Program-made: the position numbers and the translations under genes
Shown: positions 13,420 through 21,412 of the stretch, piece after piece
Numbering within the stretch: the stretch's first letter is position 1
How the letters are laid out: the number at the start of each line of letters is the position of its first letter
Notes under the pieces: model-generated
The model's input: the letters and a program-made list of their open reading frames with translations, nothing else
The model's database searches: none
Told to the model about the DNA's origin: nothing
Source of the DNA: Plesiocystis pacifica SIR-1
GTDB taxonomy: Bacteria > Myxococcota_A > Polyangia > Nannocystales > Nannocystaceae
Direction of reading: 5' to 3'
Length of the DNA: 64,000 nt
Assembly (NCBI RefSeq): GCF_000170895.1
Contig: NZ_ABCS01000001.1
Span: forward strand, 1 to 64,000

Positions 13420-14594
13420 AAGCGCCCCCCGACGTGGACCCCGACGCCCGCGAGCACGCGGCCGTCGTCGCCCGGGGCTGGCAGCGGGGCGAGGCCCACG
13501 GACCAGCTCGGCCGCAGGCGCGAGAGGCTGCGCTCGCGCAGGTCGGCCTCGATGGTCTCGGCCAGGCCCAGGTCGGCGCGCAGGCGTCGGTTGTGGCGCT
13601 CGACCTCGGCCTCGAGGTCGGCCTCTTCGTAGGGAAGGCGCATGCCGATGCCGACGATCGCCATGGCCTGAAAGCCGAGGCCGAGGCCGAAGCCAAAGGC
13701 GGACAGCACGGCGTAGCGAGGCGTCTGGCCACCATCGGTGACCACGCCCAGGGTGGCCGCGACGAGCAGGGGCACGCCGAGGCCAAAGCCGACCCCGATG
13801 AGCACGGGCTGGGCGCGGCGGCGACGCTCGACTTGGGCGTCGAGGCCCTCGAGCGCCAGGGCCTCGAGGAGGGCCTCGCCCTCGAGGGGCGTCTGCGCCA
13901 GGCCGCGGCGGACCCCCGCGTCACCGAGGCTGGCGTCGAGGCGCGCGTCGAGGTAGCGGCGCTCTCGGTCGAGGACGTCGTGGGCGCCCAGCGTTGCGGC
14001 CGTCGTCGCCTCCCAGGCGGGCTCGAAGATCTGCTCGCGGGCGCGCGGCGAGGGCCGGGGATCCCAGTGGGGGCTGAGCGCGGTCCCGCGGGTGAGGGCG
14101 AAGCCGGCGTAGCGGCGACCGTCGGGGAAGTAGCTGTCGACGTAGAGCACTTCATCCCTGGCGGGTCCGCCGTGGGCCTCGACCTGGATGATCAAGATGC
14201 GCGCGATCCTGCCGCCGTGGTCTCTCTGGATGACCCCGGCGCGCTCGAGAATCTCGTCGTGTCCGAGCTGGGTCGTGTCCCCGAGCAGCTCGGGGCCGAG
14301 CAGCTCGGACACGGGCCCCGCACCCTCGAGGGCCGCGCGGATGGTGGCCACGGCGGCGTCGCGGCTCGGCGTGGACGGGCCGGTGGCGACGAGCAGGACC
14401 GAGCCGGGCTCACCGACAAAGGTCAACACGGCCGCGGGGGGCAAGCTGATCTGCCAGTCCCGCGCGGCCTTCGAGGTGGGCCGCGGGCGGCCTCCATCGG
14501 AGCCTGGGGACCCGCTCGCCCGAGCCGGTGCCAGGCAGATGCCCGCCGCGATCAACACAGCCCCTCGCCCCACTCCAGGTCGCAGGAACGGCAT
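13416..14594 (-). CDS. Exported membrane protein of unknown function, paralogue of the protein at 11505-12674
   Basis: 392 residues, ATG start. The signal peptide ends near residue 27 (CLAPARASG). It shares the block order of the protein at 11505: AAVLTFVGEPGSVLLVATGPSTP near the N-terminus, ILIIQVEAHGG...VLYVDSYFPDGRRYAGFAL, a C-terminal hydrophobic hairpin (about 275-330), then DLEAEVERHNRRLRADLGL and a terminal GVGVHVGGRF. The two genes sit on opposite strands with one lipoprotein gene between their 3' ends, as left by an inverted duplication. Overlap with the following lipoprotein gene suggests coupled translation. Function unknown; probably envelope. Confidence 0.75.
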   Translation of the reverse strand: MPFLRPGVGRGAVLIAAGICLAPARASGSPGSDGGRPRPTSKAARDWQISLPPAAVLTFVGEPGSVLLVATGPSTPSRDAAVATIRAALEGAGPVSELLGPELLGDTTQLGHDEILERAGVIQRDHGGRIARILIIQVEAHGGPARDEVLYVDSYFPDGRRYAGFALTRGTALSPHWDPRPSPRAREQIFEPAWEATTAATLGAHDVLDRERRYLDARLDASLGDAGVRRGLAQTPLEGEALLEALALEGLDAQVERRRRAQPVLIGVGFGLGVPLLVAATLGVVTDGGQTPRYAVLSAFGFGLGLGFQAMAIVGIGMRLPYEEADLEAEVERHNRRLRADLGLAETIEADLRERSLSRLRPSWSVGLAPLPAPGDDGRVLAGVGVHVGGRF

Positions 14595-14677
14595 CGCGCC
14601 ATGGTAGCCCAGGTCACCGGCGCGCGAGCCCTCCCGAGGCGAGCGGTCGCGAGATGATCTCTTGCTAGGCTCCGAGC

Positions 14678-15286
14678 ATGCTCGGGGGTGCGCTCGTCAC
14701 TGCGTCACTGTGTGGCCAGCTCGCTGCGCTCGGGCCTCCGATTCAGCGACCGAGCGGGCGGGCGTCGACAGCCCCCGCATCCAGGCCGTCGAGTGTGCCG
14801 AGCGTGTCGGAGCCCAAGGCCGCTCCGAAGGCCACACCGGCGCCCGCGAGCTCCCCCACCGTCCAGCGCCCAGAAGGCACACCGCAGCGTCCCCGCGTGA
14901 AGGGGGACAGCTCCGTCCAAGGATCGTGGATGCCTCCTCCGGCTCCCCATCTTCGTGGGGAGCTCGCGGCTGCTTCCCTCACCCCCGAACTCCCGCCCAG
15001 CCCCCTCGAACTCCCTGCGCCCATCCTTGGCCTACGCAGCACCATCTTCCTGGGCAGCGGGCTCGCGTTCGTTGGCGGGGCCGGGGTCGCGGGCTACATG
15101 CTCTGCCGCGGTGGTTGCGACGCCGTAGGCAGCGCGACGGTGGGAACCCTGGCCTCCGTGGGCACGGGGCTCATCGTGTTGTCTGCCGTGTTCCTGGGCG
15201 TGGACGCCCAGCGAAAGCGTGCGCGAGCCGAGAGCCGAGGACAGATCGTGCGCGTGCGCGTCGACGCAGACGGACTGCACTTCTAG
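14678..15286 (+). CDS. Small exported protein with Q-R-P motifs and two C-terminal TM helices
   Basis: 202 residues, ATG start. An N-terminal hydrophobic segment is followed by about 100 residues of Pro/Ser/Ala-rich low-complexity sequence with repeated Q-R-P motifs. Two hydrophobic helices (about residues 122-140 and 155-175) are separated by a short Cys-containing loop (LCRGGCDAVG), and the basic tail is DAQRKRARAESRG. The plan matches the C-terminal half of the larger protein at 6547-7686, including the Cys-containing loop. Probably membrane-anchored and envelope-located; no family recognised. It is divergent from the paralogue gene at 14594. Confidence 0.6.
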   Translation: MLGGALVTASLCGQLAALGPPIQRPSGRASTAPASRPSSVPSVSEPKAAPKATPAPASSPTVQRPEGTPQRPRVKGDSSVQGSWMPPPAPHLRGELAAASLTPELPPSPLELPAPILGLRSTIFLGSGLAFVGGAGVAGYMLCRGGCDAVGSATVGTLASVGTGLIVLSAVFLGVDAQRKRARAESRGQIVRVRVDADGLHF

Positions 15287-15564
15287 CTGCGCATCTGTCG
15301 TGGCCATCGTTCGGCGTGAGTAGCGCGCTGCGCGGGATGTAGAAAGCGTAGCGTGATGTACGCGGAGCGAGTTCGAGCATCGTGTGGGTGGATGGTGGAG
15401 CTAGTCGCTCGGGCTGCAGGCTGTACGACCGCCTCCAGGACGCTTCGAGGTTGTTTGAAAAGCTGCTAGAAGAGTGGGGCACGAGCCCGGATGACACACA
15501 ACCAGCATTTCATGACCACGCTCTCCCGAGCATGCATGGCCAGCGAGTCCTGGGTCTTCGCACG

Positions 15565-15963
15565 ATGAGCGGGTCAAACCACCAGTGGGACATCATCGGC
15601 AAGGTTGTCGTCGCGCGGACCTCGCCGGGCCCGATCGATGATGCGGTCTGGATGGCCTACGTGAAGGACATCGAAGACAATGATCTCGAGTACGGTCTAG
15701 CCTTGACCAAGGGGGCGCTCGACATCAGCGCGCTTCAGCGCAAGGCTGTTGCCGATGCCATGAACAAAGGGGGACTCGCCGGAGTCGTTGTGACGGATGA
15801 GCGCCTCGTGCGGGGCTTGGTGACCGCCGTGAGCTGGCTGGGCCTAAAGGTTTCGGCCTTCAGCTGGGATGAACTGGACGGCGCGATCGATGCCCTGAAG
15901 ACCGCCTCGGCCGCGGAGCGTGACCAGATCAAGCGGATCGCTCAGGTCTTCTTCAAGAGTTAG
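15565..15963 (+). CDS. Small soluble protein of unknown function at the edge of the A/T-richer island
   Basis: 132 residues from the ATG at 15565 (MSGSNHQWDIIGKVVVARTS). The frame is open back to a GTG at 15382, but codon usage upstream of 15565 loses the G/C third-position bias and the protein sequence looks random, so the shorter form is preferred. The alternating strands and helices (LAGVVVTDERLVRGLVTAVSWLGLKVSAF near the C-terminus) suggest a small alpha/beta domain of about the size of a STAS-like fold; that is only a structural guess. Its stop codon overlaps that of the convergent 7-TM gene. No obvious ribosome-binding site is seen. Confidence 0.55.
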   Translation: MSGSNHQWDIIGKVVVARTSPGPIDDAVWMAYVKDIEDNDLEYGLALTKGALDISALQRKAVADAMNKGGLAGVVVTDERLVRGLVTAVSWLGLKVSAFSWDELDGAIDALKTASAAERDQIKRIAQVFFKS

Positions 15964-16676
15964 AGGGGCAGGACCCGCTCACGACGGCGAGAGTTGGGGC
16001 CATTGTTCCAAACAATGATGACATTGAGTAGGGCCGAGAGGACCACGACGGCTCCGGCCGCTCGATAGTAGTCGTTCTCAAAATAGGGGGATAGCGCGGG
16101 TAGGAACCCAAAGAACATGACGGTTCCACCGGCCAACAGTGATGCGGCCTGGACGAGCGAGCTCCCTCGCCCTTGCCGTCGGTGATTGAACAAGAAGCCC
16201 GAGACGACGATACAGATGACTGCGAGGCTGAACTTGATCAGGAAGAGGTCATCTGCGGGGATCAGCGACATCATGAAGATGAAGATGAGGGTGACCCCAA
16301 CCTGGGCTGCGATGTAGCCGACGATGAACTGTGTCTGTGTGAGCGAGGGGGCGAGCTCTTGCCTTCCGTACTTGATCGTTTGAATGTGAACGATGATCTC
16401 CATGCCCGTATAAATGACGAGCCCTACCCAGAAGAGCTTGAAGATGATGTGGTCAATCTCGTAGAACCAGTGGCTGAACATCGAGATAAACACGATGTCG
16501 TGGGCAAAATTGACCATGTTGCCAAGCACTGGAGTCGTGAAGCTCTTTTGCTTCTTGGCGAGTCGTATACTCTCGATGTAGTAGGCGTAGAAGCCAATGA
16601 ACACGGCCGCTCCCGAAACGAGGAACGCCAAAGGGAGCTGGTCGAGTACTTCGAGGACTGAGCTTGTGTCGTACAT
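15960..16676 (-). CDS. 7-TM integral membrane protein, candidate Pyr4/PaxB-like membrane terpene cyclase
   Basis: 238 residues, ATG start, with seven clear hydrophobic helices (about 15-35, 47-67, 74-97, 115-139, 143-163, 173-197, 204-226) and a basic C-terminus (NSRRRERVLPL). Size and helix number match the fungal Pyr4/PaxB membrane terpene cyclases. The second helix (PVLGNMVNFAHDIVFI) has an Asn and a buried acidic residue where that family has an N-I-x-W-E-type motif. The third helix runs into IKYGRQEL, similar to the Y-G-R segment after that family's third helix. The acidic residue is Asp rather than Glu, and no Asp is evident in helix 7. It follows a class I terpene synthase gene by 115 bases on the same strand, which raises the likelihood of a terpenoid role. 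An unrelated 7-TM protein is possible. Confidence 0.5.
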   Translation of the reverse strand: MYDTSSVLEVLDQLPLAFLVSGAAVFIGFYAYYIESIRLAKKQKSFTTPVLGNMVNFAHDIVFISMFSHWFYEIDHIIFKLFWVGLVIYTGMEIIVHIQTIKYGRQELAPSLTQTQFIVGYIAAQVGVTLIFIFMMSLIPADDLFLIKFSLAVICIVVSGFLFNHRRQGRGSSLVQAASLLAGGTVMFFGFLPALSPYFENDYYRAAGAVVVLSALLNVIIVWNNGPNSRRRERVLPL

Positions 16677-16729
16677 GGTACTCTTGCCTTCATGCAGAGT
16701 GATTTACTTGTAAAACCGTACCGCGCTGC

Positions 16730-16780
16730 GGGTGCTCACCCACAACGACGGTTGCTAGACCGCACTCCTAGCTGGAGTGC
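16730..16780. other. Two small hairpins between the terpene synthase and 7-TM genes
   Basis: GGGTG-CT-CACCC (16730-16741) and GCACTCC-TAGCT-GGAGTGC (16762-16780) lie in the 115-base gap. No T-run follows either, so they need not terminate transcription; they may separate or stabilise the two coding segments of one transcript. Confidence 0.35.
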
Positions 16781-16791
16781 TGGTGCGTGGC

Positions 16792-17937
16792 TCAAAGGCT
16801 GAGAGAGTTGACCTGCATGTCTGCCAGGCTCGTCGAGGAGGCCTCGACGTAGCGGTGATTCGCCTCGAGGCACCAATCGAGGTTTCCGCGCATCCAGTTC
16901 TGCATCAGGCGCAGGTAGCCGCGAGTCCCGGCGTCCGAGTCGTCGAGCTCGCGCGAGGCTGCGAGGTAGTCGAGGACTGTGCGCGAGGTCAGCCCGCAGG
17001 CGTCGTTGAGGGTGTCTCGCATGTTGTGGGCCACCCCGGCTTGCTCGAGGACCATCACGACATTGGAGGCCTCACCCATGAGGGCCTCTTTCTTGTACGA
17101 GAACAGGTCGTTGACGTAGGAGCAATTGAGGTTGCAGGCCCGCCGCGCCCTCGCAAAAGCCTCGGTCTCGCGAAGAGCGGGCGGGACTTCGATGCCGCGG
17201 ACGATCGCGCCGAGATCCAGGCAAGGGCGCACGCCGCTGACGAGCACGCGCAGGTCCGAGTAGAACTCGACCGTCGAAAAGCCGATCCCCAGGCCGCGCA
17301 GGTGCGCTTCGTCGACGACACCGTCGAGGTATTCGCCGACGGTCTCGATGAAGGGCTCGATCCGGGGGGTGTAGGCGCGCAGCCGGTGGGAGATGTCCGC
17401 GAGCATGCGCTGCAGCGCGTCGATGCGCGCGCGGTCTTCCCGAGTCAGCGGCAGCGCCGGCGCGCCCACGGTCACCGATCGCCCGCGAACGCCGGCCATC
17501 ATGCGATCGGCGATCAGCCGAGTCAGGGAGCTGTCCGTGCCGACGTCCGACTCGGCCGAGTCGACCATGTCGTCGAAGAAGAACAGGAAGCTGATGAAAT
17601 TGGCGACGAGTGCCAGGGCGTGGGGCTCGTCATCATCGTGGACGAGGGCGGCCAGCTCGGGAAAGGCGGCGCGCTCGACAATGCGCAGTTCGGGGGAGCC
17701 AGGCTCCAAGATACCCATGGACAGGAGCCAGTCGATGTTTTGTCGGGCGGCCCAGTCTCCATGCGGATTCCGCTGGCGTGCGAAGGGCATGAATAGGCTG
17801 ACCCTGAACTCATCGACGCCAGGGATGTTGAATTCGTGGTGGGAGCTGCTGTCGCGCTGATTGCGGCTGGATCGGGCCGAAGCCTTCACTGGGGTAAAGT
17901 GCCCTTGCTTGGCTTTTGCGATGATCAGCTCAGTCAT
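16792..17937 (-). CDS. Class I terpene synthase (terpene cyclase)
   Basis: 381 residues, ATG start. The Asp-rich metal-binding motif is DDMVD at residues 122-126, preceded by the usual aromatic run (FLFFF). The NSE motif is NDLFSYKKE at 276-284 (N276, S280, E284). An Arg-Tyr pair that contacts diphosphate lies near the C-terminus (HRY at 361-363) after WMRGNLDWCLEAN. These motifs, their spacing and the length fit a bacterial class I cyclase, which ionises a linear prenyl diphosphate with three Mg2+ ions and cyclises it in the cytoplasm. Chain length (C10/C15/C20) cannot be read safely. The first 40 residues (Lys/Arg/Ser-rich) are longer than usual. The gene is A/T-richer than its neighbours. 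A 7-TM protein gene follows on the same strand; no prenyltransferase or P450 is next to it. Confidence 0.9.
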   Translation of the reverse strand: MTELIIAKAKQGHFTPVKASARSSRNQRDSSSHHEFNIPGVDEFRVSLFMPFARQRNPHGDWAARQNIDWLLSMGILEPGSPELRIVERAAFPELAALVHDDDEPHALALVANFISFLFFFDDMVDSAESDVGTDSSLTRLIADRMMAGVRGRSVTVGAPALPLTREDRARIDALQRMLADISHRLRAYTPRIEPFIETVGEYLDGVVDEAHLRGLGIGFSTVEFYSDLRVLVSGVRPCLDLGAIVRGIEVPPALRETEAFARARRACNLNCSYVNDLFSYKKEALMGEASNVVMVLEQAGVAHNMRDTLNDACGLTSRTVLDYLAASRELDDSDAGTRGYLRLMQNWMRGNLDWCLEANHRYVEASSTSLADMQVNSLSL

Positions 17938-17991
17938 GACGACCCCATTGAGAGACGACTAACCCCATCCTGGGTTGTAGTCTTATGCCCC

Positions 17992-18021
17992 ACTGTAGGA
18001 TTGGGGGTCAGTCGTGGTCAA
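17992..18021 (-). promoter_or_regulatory. Predicted promoter of the terpene synthase gene
   Basis: On the minus strand TTGACC (18021-18016) is followed after 18 bases by TACAGT (17997-17992), giving a leader of roughly 50 bases before the ATG at 17937. An inverted repeat CCCCA/TGGGG (17988-17992 and 18002-18006) spans the -10 box and could be an operator, and AACCC/GGGTT (17961-17976) lies in the leader. Confidence 0.4.
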
Positions 18022-18115
18022 CAATAATATTGAATTTTTTCTTGTTTCAGCAGAAGCGAATTGCGCGAAATTATAGTCTGGCGGACAATGCGCATCGCCC
18101 TCGGGAGGACGATGT

Positions 18116-18301
18116 ATGCATATTTTGAATGCTAGGGGCTCCTCTCGCTCGAAATACGGCGTTTTGGATCTGGAGGCCGATTTTCCGTCGTTACGAGGAA
18201 ATCAGAGCCCATTCTTTCTTGATATGGGTGTCCCAATTCGCGACGTGTACTTTAGAACAGTGCCCATGTTTGAAGTCAGCTGCGCACATCTCAACTCATA
18301 G
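18116..18301 (+). CDS. Candidate 61-residue small protein in the A/T-rich gap
   Basis: The gap 17938-18435 between the terpene synthase and DDAH genes has no other gene. Within it an ATG at 18116 is preceded at good distance by GGGAGGA (18103-18109) and opens a 61-residue frame (MHILNARGSSRSKYGVLDLE...). Codon usage lacks the G/C third-position bias of the host, but so does the whole island. No motif is recognised. The good ribosome-binding site is the only positive argument; a second ATG at 18112 in another frame would encode just seven residues. Confidence 0.25.
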   Translation: MHILNARGSSRSKYGVLDLEADFPSLRGNQSPFFLDMGVPIRDVYFRTVPMFEVSCAHLNS

Positions 18302-18435
18302 TGGGGAGGTGAACTGCTAGTCATGCTGGGGCATTTTATCTCGGCGCATTTCCCGTCACTTCCTTCGCGAACAGAAGCCTTTGTTCCACCCAGGAATAGC
18401 TAGTGCGCCTCGATGGCGATGGCGTGGCGTGGCGG

Positions 18436-19242
18436 TCAAAAGCGCAGCGACAGGCAGGTCAGCGCGCCGTCCATCTTCTGCGCCTCGCTCATCTCGAGGG
18501 CGACGACGCTCAGGGGCTCTGCCTGGGCGCGGCGCCAGCGATCCACGCGCTCGGCGAGGGTGGGGAAGCCCGCGGGGATCAGCACGGTGTCGTTGATGCG
18601 CAGGGTGTTGGCGGCGTAGGCCTCGGCCTCGGGCAGGGCGAGGACCTCGACGGGCTCGGGGGCGCCCAGGGTCAGCTCGGGCAGGCTCGCGAAGCTCGCT
18701 GCGGCTACCAGAGTGCGCGGGCCCAGAGCGGTCACGCTCGACTTGAAGTGCAGGCCCTGGGCAACGGGGACCTCGACGACGGCGTAGCCCCGGGGCTCGA
18801 GGAGCTGGCGCAGCGCGGCCACGCCAGCGGCGTTGCTTCGGTCCGAGCGACCGACGAGGACGCGCCGCTCGTGGACGAGGACGTCCCCGCCGTCGAGGGT
18901 CGCGGGGGCCTCGAGCTGGGCGCGCGGGCGGTCGCCGCACAGCAGGGCGAGGGTGTCGAGCATGGCCGCGACCTCGCCCTCGCGCGCGCCCGCGCCGGGT
19001 CGGGTGGCGATGGCCAGCTCGGGCACGATGAGCGCGACGTCCTCGACGAAGTGCGCGTCGGGGAAGGCTTCGAGGGCAGGGAGCTCGGTGACGGTCAAGC
19101 CGGCGCCGCGCAGCGCCGCGACGTAGGCGGCGTGCTGCTCGAGCATGCGGGCGTGGTCGGGGGCCGGACCTTCGAAGGTCGTCAGGCCCTCGCCGAAGGT
19201 CGACGCGGGCCGGCGGACGATGGCGCGCTCGAAGCGGTGCAT
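18436..19242 (-). CDS. ddaH: Dimethylarginine dimethylaminohydrolase-type amidinohydrolase
   Basis: 268 residues from the ATG at 19242 ([12 protein letters not shown]); an in-frame upstream extension runs into the queF promoter region. It has the guanidino-group-modifying fold motifs: [21 protein letters not shown] (catalytic His) and the C-terminal nucleophile Cys in [10 protein letters not shown]. Order and length fit bacterial DDAH, which hydrolyses methylated arginines to citrulline and methylamines in the cytoplasm. Related hydrolases of other arginine derivatives share the motifs, so the substrate is inferred. It is divergent from queF with 62 bases between starts. Confidence 0.8.
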   Translation of the reverse strand: MHRFERAIVRRPASTFGEGLTTFEGPAPDHARMLEQHAAYVAALRGAGLTVTELPALEAFPDAHFVEDVALIVPELAIATRPGAGAREGEVAAMLDTLALLCGDRPRAQLEAPATLDGGDVLVHERRVLVGRSDRSNAAGVAALRQLLEPRGYAVVEVPVAQGLHFKSSVTALGPRTLVAAASFASLPELTLGAPEPVEVLALPEAEAYAANTLRINDTVLIPAGFPTLAERVDRWRRAQAEPLSVVALEMSEAQKMDGALTCLSLRF

Positions 19243-19304
19243 GGCGCCAGCATACGCAAGCCTCCGCGCTTGACCGCGCCGCAGCCCCAGGGCAAACCCC
19301 AACC

Positions 19305-19661
19305 GTGCCCAGCCAGCCAACCCGGGAGCTCGAGACCTTCCCCAACCCGCGCCCCGAGCGGAGCTACGAGATTCGCTTCGAGTGCCCGGAATTCACCTGC
19401 GTGTGCCCCAAGACCGGGCAGCCCGATTTTGCGACGATCCGCATCCGCTACTCGCCCGCGCAGACCTGCGTGGAGCTCAAGAGCCTCAAGCTCTACCTGT
19501 GGAGCTACCGCGATCTCGGGGCCTTCCACGAGGCCGTGACCAACCAGATCCTCGATGACCTGGTCGCCGCGACCCAGCCGCGGTGGATGGTCGTCGAGGG
19601 CGACTTCTACGTGCGCGGCGGGATCAAGACCGTGGTCGAAGCTCGGCACGACGCCGAGTGA
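19305..19661 (+). CDS. queF: NADPH-dependent 7-cyano-7-deazaguanine reductase (QueF, short type)
   Basis: 118 residues, GTG start. It has the QueF signature [10 protein letters not shown], the catalytic Cys region [11 protein letters not shown], and the [13 protein letters not shown] helix; the length fits the single-domain (YkvM-like) type. It reduces preQ0 to preQ1 in queuosine biosynthesis. No other queuosine gene is in the window. The 290 bases after it (19662-19951) turn A/T-rich toward the next gene and probably hold that gene's promoter; I see no other gene there. Confidence 0.93.
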   Translation: MPSQPTRELETFPNPRPERSYEIRFECPEFTCVCPKTGQPDFATIRIRYSPAQTCVELKSLKLYLWSYRDLGAFHEAVTNQILDDLVAATQPRWMVVEGDFYVRGGIKTVVEARHDAE

Positions 19662-19951
19662 TCTGCGTGCGCGGCGGTGGCGGAGCGATTTCGATCGACC
19701 GCGATCGACGAGCGCGCGAGCAGCTCAGTGAGCTCATGCACGACTCGGGTCGTGTACGAGCTGCGACATTGGGTGTGGCGGTGGCGAACTGACCAGCTCC
19801 AGGCCCATTCGGGCTTTTGTCGTGGCTTTTGATGTGCTCGAGACATCGTATTTTTCGATCATTATTGGCGAGGGTGATCGGATTGAGCCTCGAACGCTTT
19901 TTCTTCTGATTGAGGATGAAACATCCCGGCGAAAAGACTATTTTTCCCGCG

Positions 19952-21397
19952 ATGGTCGCCAAAGCTCGCATCTCGTCGGAAGCTCCCAAGACTCTCACTG
20001 GAGCTCTCGCCACCGTGGCCTGCTTCCTGCTCGTCTCGAGCGTTGCGGGTACCGCCCACGCGGAGGGGCCCGACGAGGGGCTGAGCTCGGTCGGCGACAT
20101 CGCCGGCGAGGGCAGCGAGACCTTGATCTCGCGCGGCGAGCCCGTGGCCTCCTGCGCCTGGCCGACGGCGGTCGCCGTGGTCGGCGGAGGTCTGTGCACC
20201 GGCACCCTCATCCACCCCGAGATCGTGCTCTACGCGGCGCACTGCGGCGGCGGCAACAAGGACATCGTGTTTGGCGAGAGCGCCTTCGGGGGTGGCGGCC
20301 GGACGGTGAACACCGCCTACTGCCGGACCAACCCGGGCTACGCCAACGTGTCCAACGACCAGGCCAACGACTGGGCCTTTTGCCGCCTCGCCGAGCCGGT
20401 CACGGACATCCCGATCACGCCCCCCGTGGCGGGGCCGTGCGAGAACTCGATCCTGCAGGTCGGCCAGGAGGTCGCGGTGGTCGGCTTCGGCGACACCCTC
20501 GAGGGCAACGCGGGCACCAAGAACTGGGGCATGAGCACCCTGGCCGCGGTCAACAAGCCCGGCAACATCACGGTGCTCGGCTCGGGCTCGGACGCCTCGG
20601 TGTGCTCGGGCGACTCGGGCGGGCCCGCCTTCGTGCGCTTCCCCGACGGGAGCTGGCGGGTGTTCGGCATCGCGTCGACGGTGTCCGGGGGCTGCGGCGG
20701 CGTCGGGACCCACTCCATCGTCGAGGGGGCGCTGCCCTGGGTCGAGTCCGAGAGCGGCATCGACGTGACCCCGTGCACCGCGGCCGACGGCAGCTGGGCG
20801 CCGGGTGAGGACTGCGGCAGCTTCAACGCCCTCGACCCCAACATCGGCACGGGCACCTGGGGCGATTGGTGTTCGGGTCAGCCCGTGAGCCCCAAGGCCG
20901 ACGTCTGCGGTCCGGCCTGGGACGAGTTCGACGAGGCCTACGAGCCGACCGTGATGATCACGTCGCCGGCGTGGGGCGACAGCTTCGAGCCCAGCGAGGA
21001 GATCGACATCTTGGTCGACGCGGCCAAGCACCCCGACGGCGCGGCCATCCGCGAGATCCGGCTCGAGATCAACGGCAACGAGGTCGCGGCCACGGACGCC
21101 GAGCCCTACGGCTTCGAGGGCGCGGTGTTCCAGGATCCCAAGGTCTACACCCTCGTCGCCATCGCCGAGGACTGGAACGGCAACATCGTCGAGTCCGCGC
21201 CGGTGGCCATCGGGATCGGCGATCAGGACATCCCCGAGGAGCCCGAGCCCGAGGAGGAGCTCGGCTCGGAGGACGACGCCGGCATCGTCGACGGCGAGGG
21301 CGGCTGCGCCTGCTCGACCGCGCCCGAGCAGGGCGGCGGCTGGCTGGGTCTGCTGGGGCTGGGCCTGCTGGGCTTGGGCCTGCGTCGGCGCCGCTGA
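19952..21397 (+). CDS. Secreted trypsin-like serine protease with MYXO-CTERM anchor
   Basis: 481 residues from the ATG at 19952, which gives a good signal peptide (ALATVACFLLVSSVAGTAHA); an in-frame ATG at 19916 adds 12 residues from A/T-rich leader-like DNA. The S1 catalytic triad is His97 in YAAHC, Asp140 in ANDWAFC and Ser222 in CSGDSGGPAF. Residues 310-420 form an Ig-like domain (PTVMITSPAWGDSFEPSEEIDILVD). The end is a MYXO-CTERM-type sorting signal: Cys-containing CACSTAPEQ, a Gly/Leu helix and RRRR. The mature protease is therefore probably displayed on or released from the cell surface. It converges with the M28 peptidase gene. Confidence 0.9.
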   Translation: MVAKARISSEAPKTLTGALATVACFLLVSSVAGTAHAEGPDEGLSSVGDIAGEGSETLISRGEPVASCAWPTAVAVVGGGLCTGTLIHPEIVLYAAHCGGGNKDIVFGESAFGGGGRTVNTAYCRTNPGYANVSNDQANDWAFCRLAEPVTDIPITPPVAGPCENSILQVGQEVAVVGFGDTLEGNAGTKNWGMSTLAAVNKPGNITVLGSGSDASVCSGDSGGPAFVRFPDGSWRVFGIASTVSGGCGGVGTHSIVEGALPWVESESGIDVTPCTAADGSWAPGEDCGSFNALDPNIGTGTWGDWCSGQPVSPKADVCGPAWDEFDEAYEPTVMITSPAWGDSFEPSEEIDILVDAAKHPDGAAIREIRLEINGNEVAATDAEPYGFEGAVFQDPKVYTLVAIAEDWNGNIVESAPVAIGIGDQDIPEEPEPEEELGSEDDAGIVDGEGGCACSTAPEQGGGWLGLLGLGLLGLGLRRRR

Positions 21398-21412
21398 GGG
21401 CTACAGTTACAG

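Larger units (their letters stand above)
17938..18435. other. A/T-rich intergenic region of the terpene island
   Basis: About 500 bases with several A/T-rich stretches (for example around 18021-18075), unlike the rest of the window. It holds the terpene synthase promoter, the inverted repeats noted there and the small open frame at 18116. No tRNA, inverted terminal repeat or integrase remnant was seen. Confidence 0.5.

Noticed and set aside
14697..15307. Several minus-strand frames opposite the small Q-R-P protein gene
   Set aside because: None has a domain or plausible start; the plus-strand frame has paired membrane helices and a look-alike in the window.
16173..16661. 162-residue plus-strand frame opposite the 7-TM gene
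   Set aside because: Highly charged sequence without motifs; the minus strand gives seven regular membrane helices that chance would not produce.
18129..18320. Second small plus-strand frame overlapping the one at 18116
   Set aside because: Its ATG has no ribosome-binding site at usable distance, while the overlapping frame has one.
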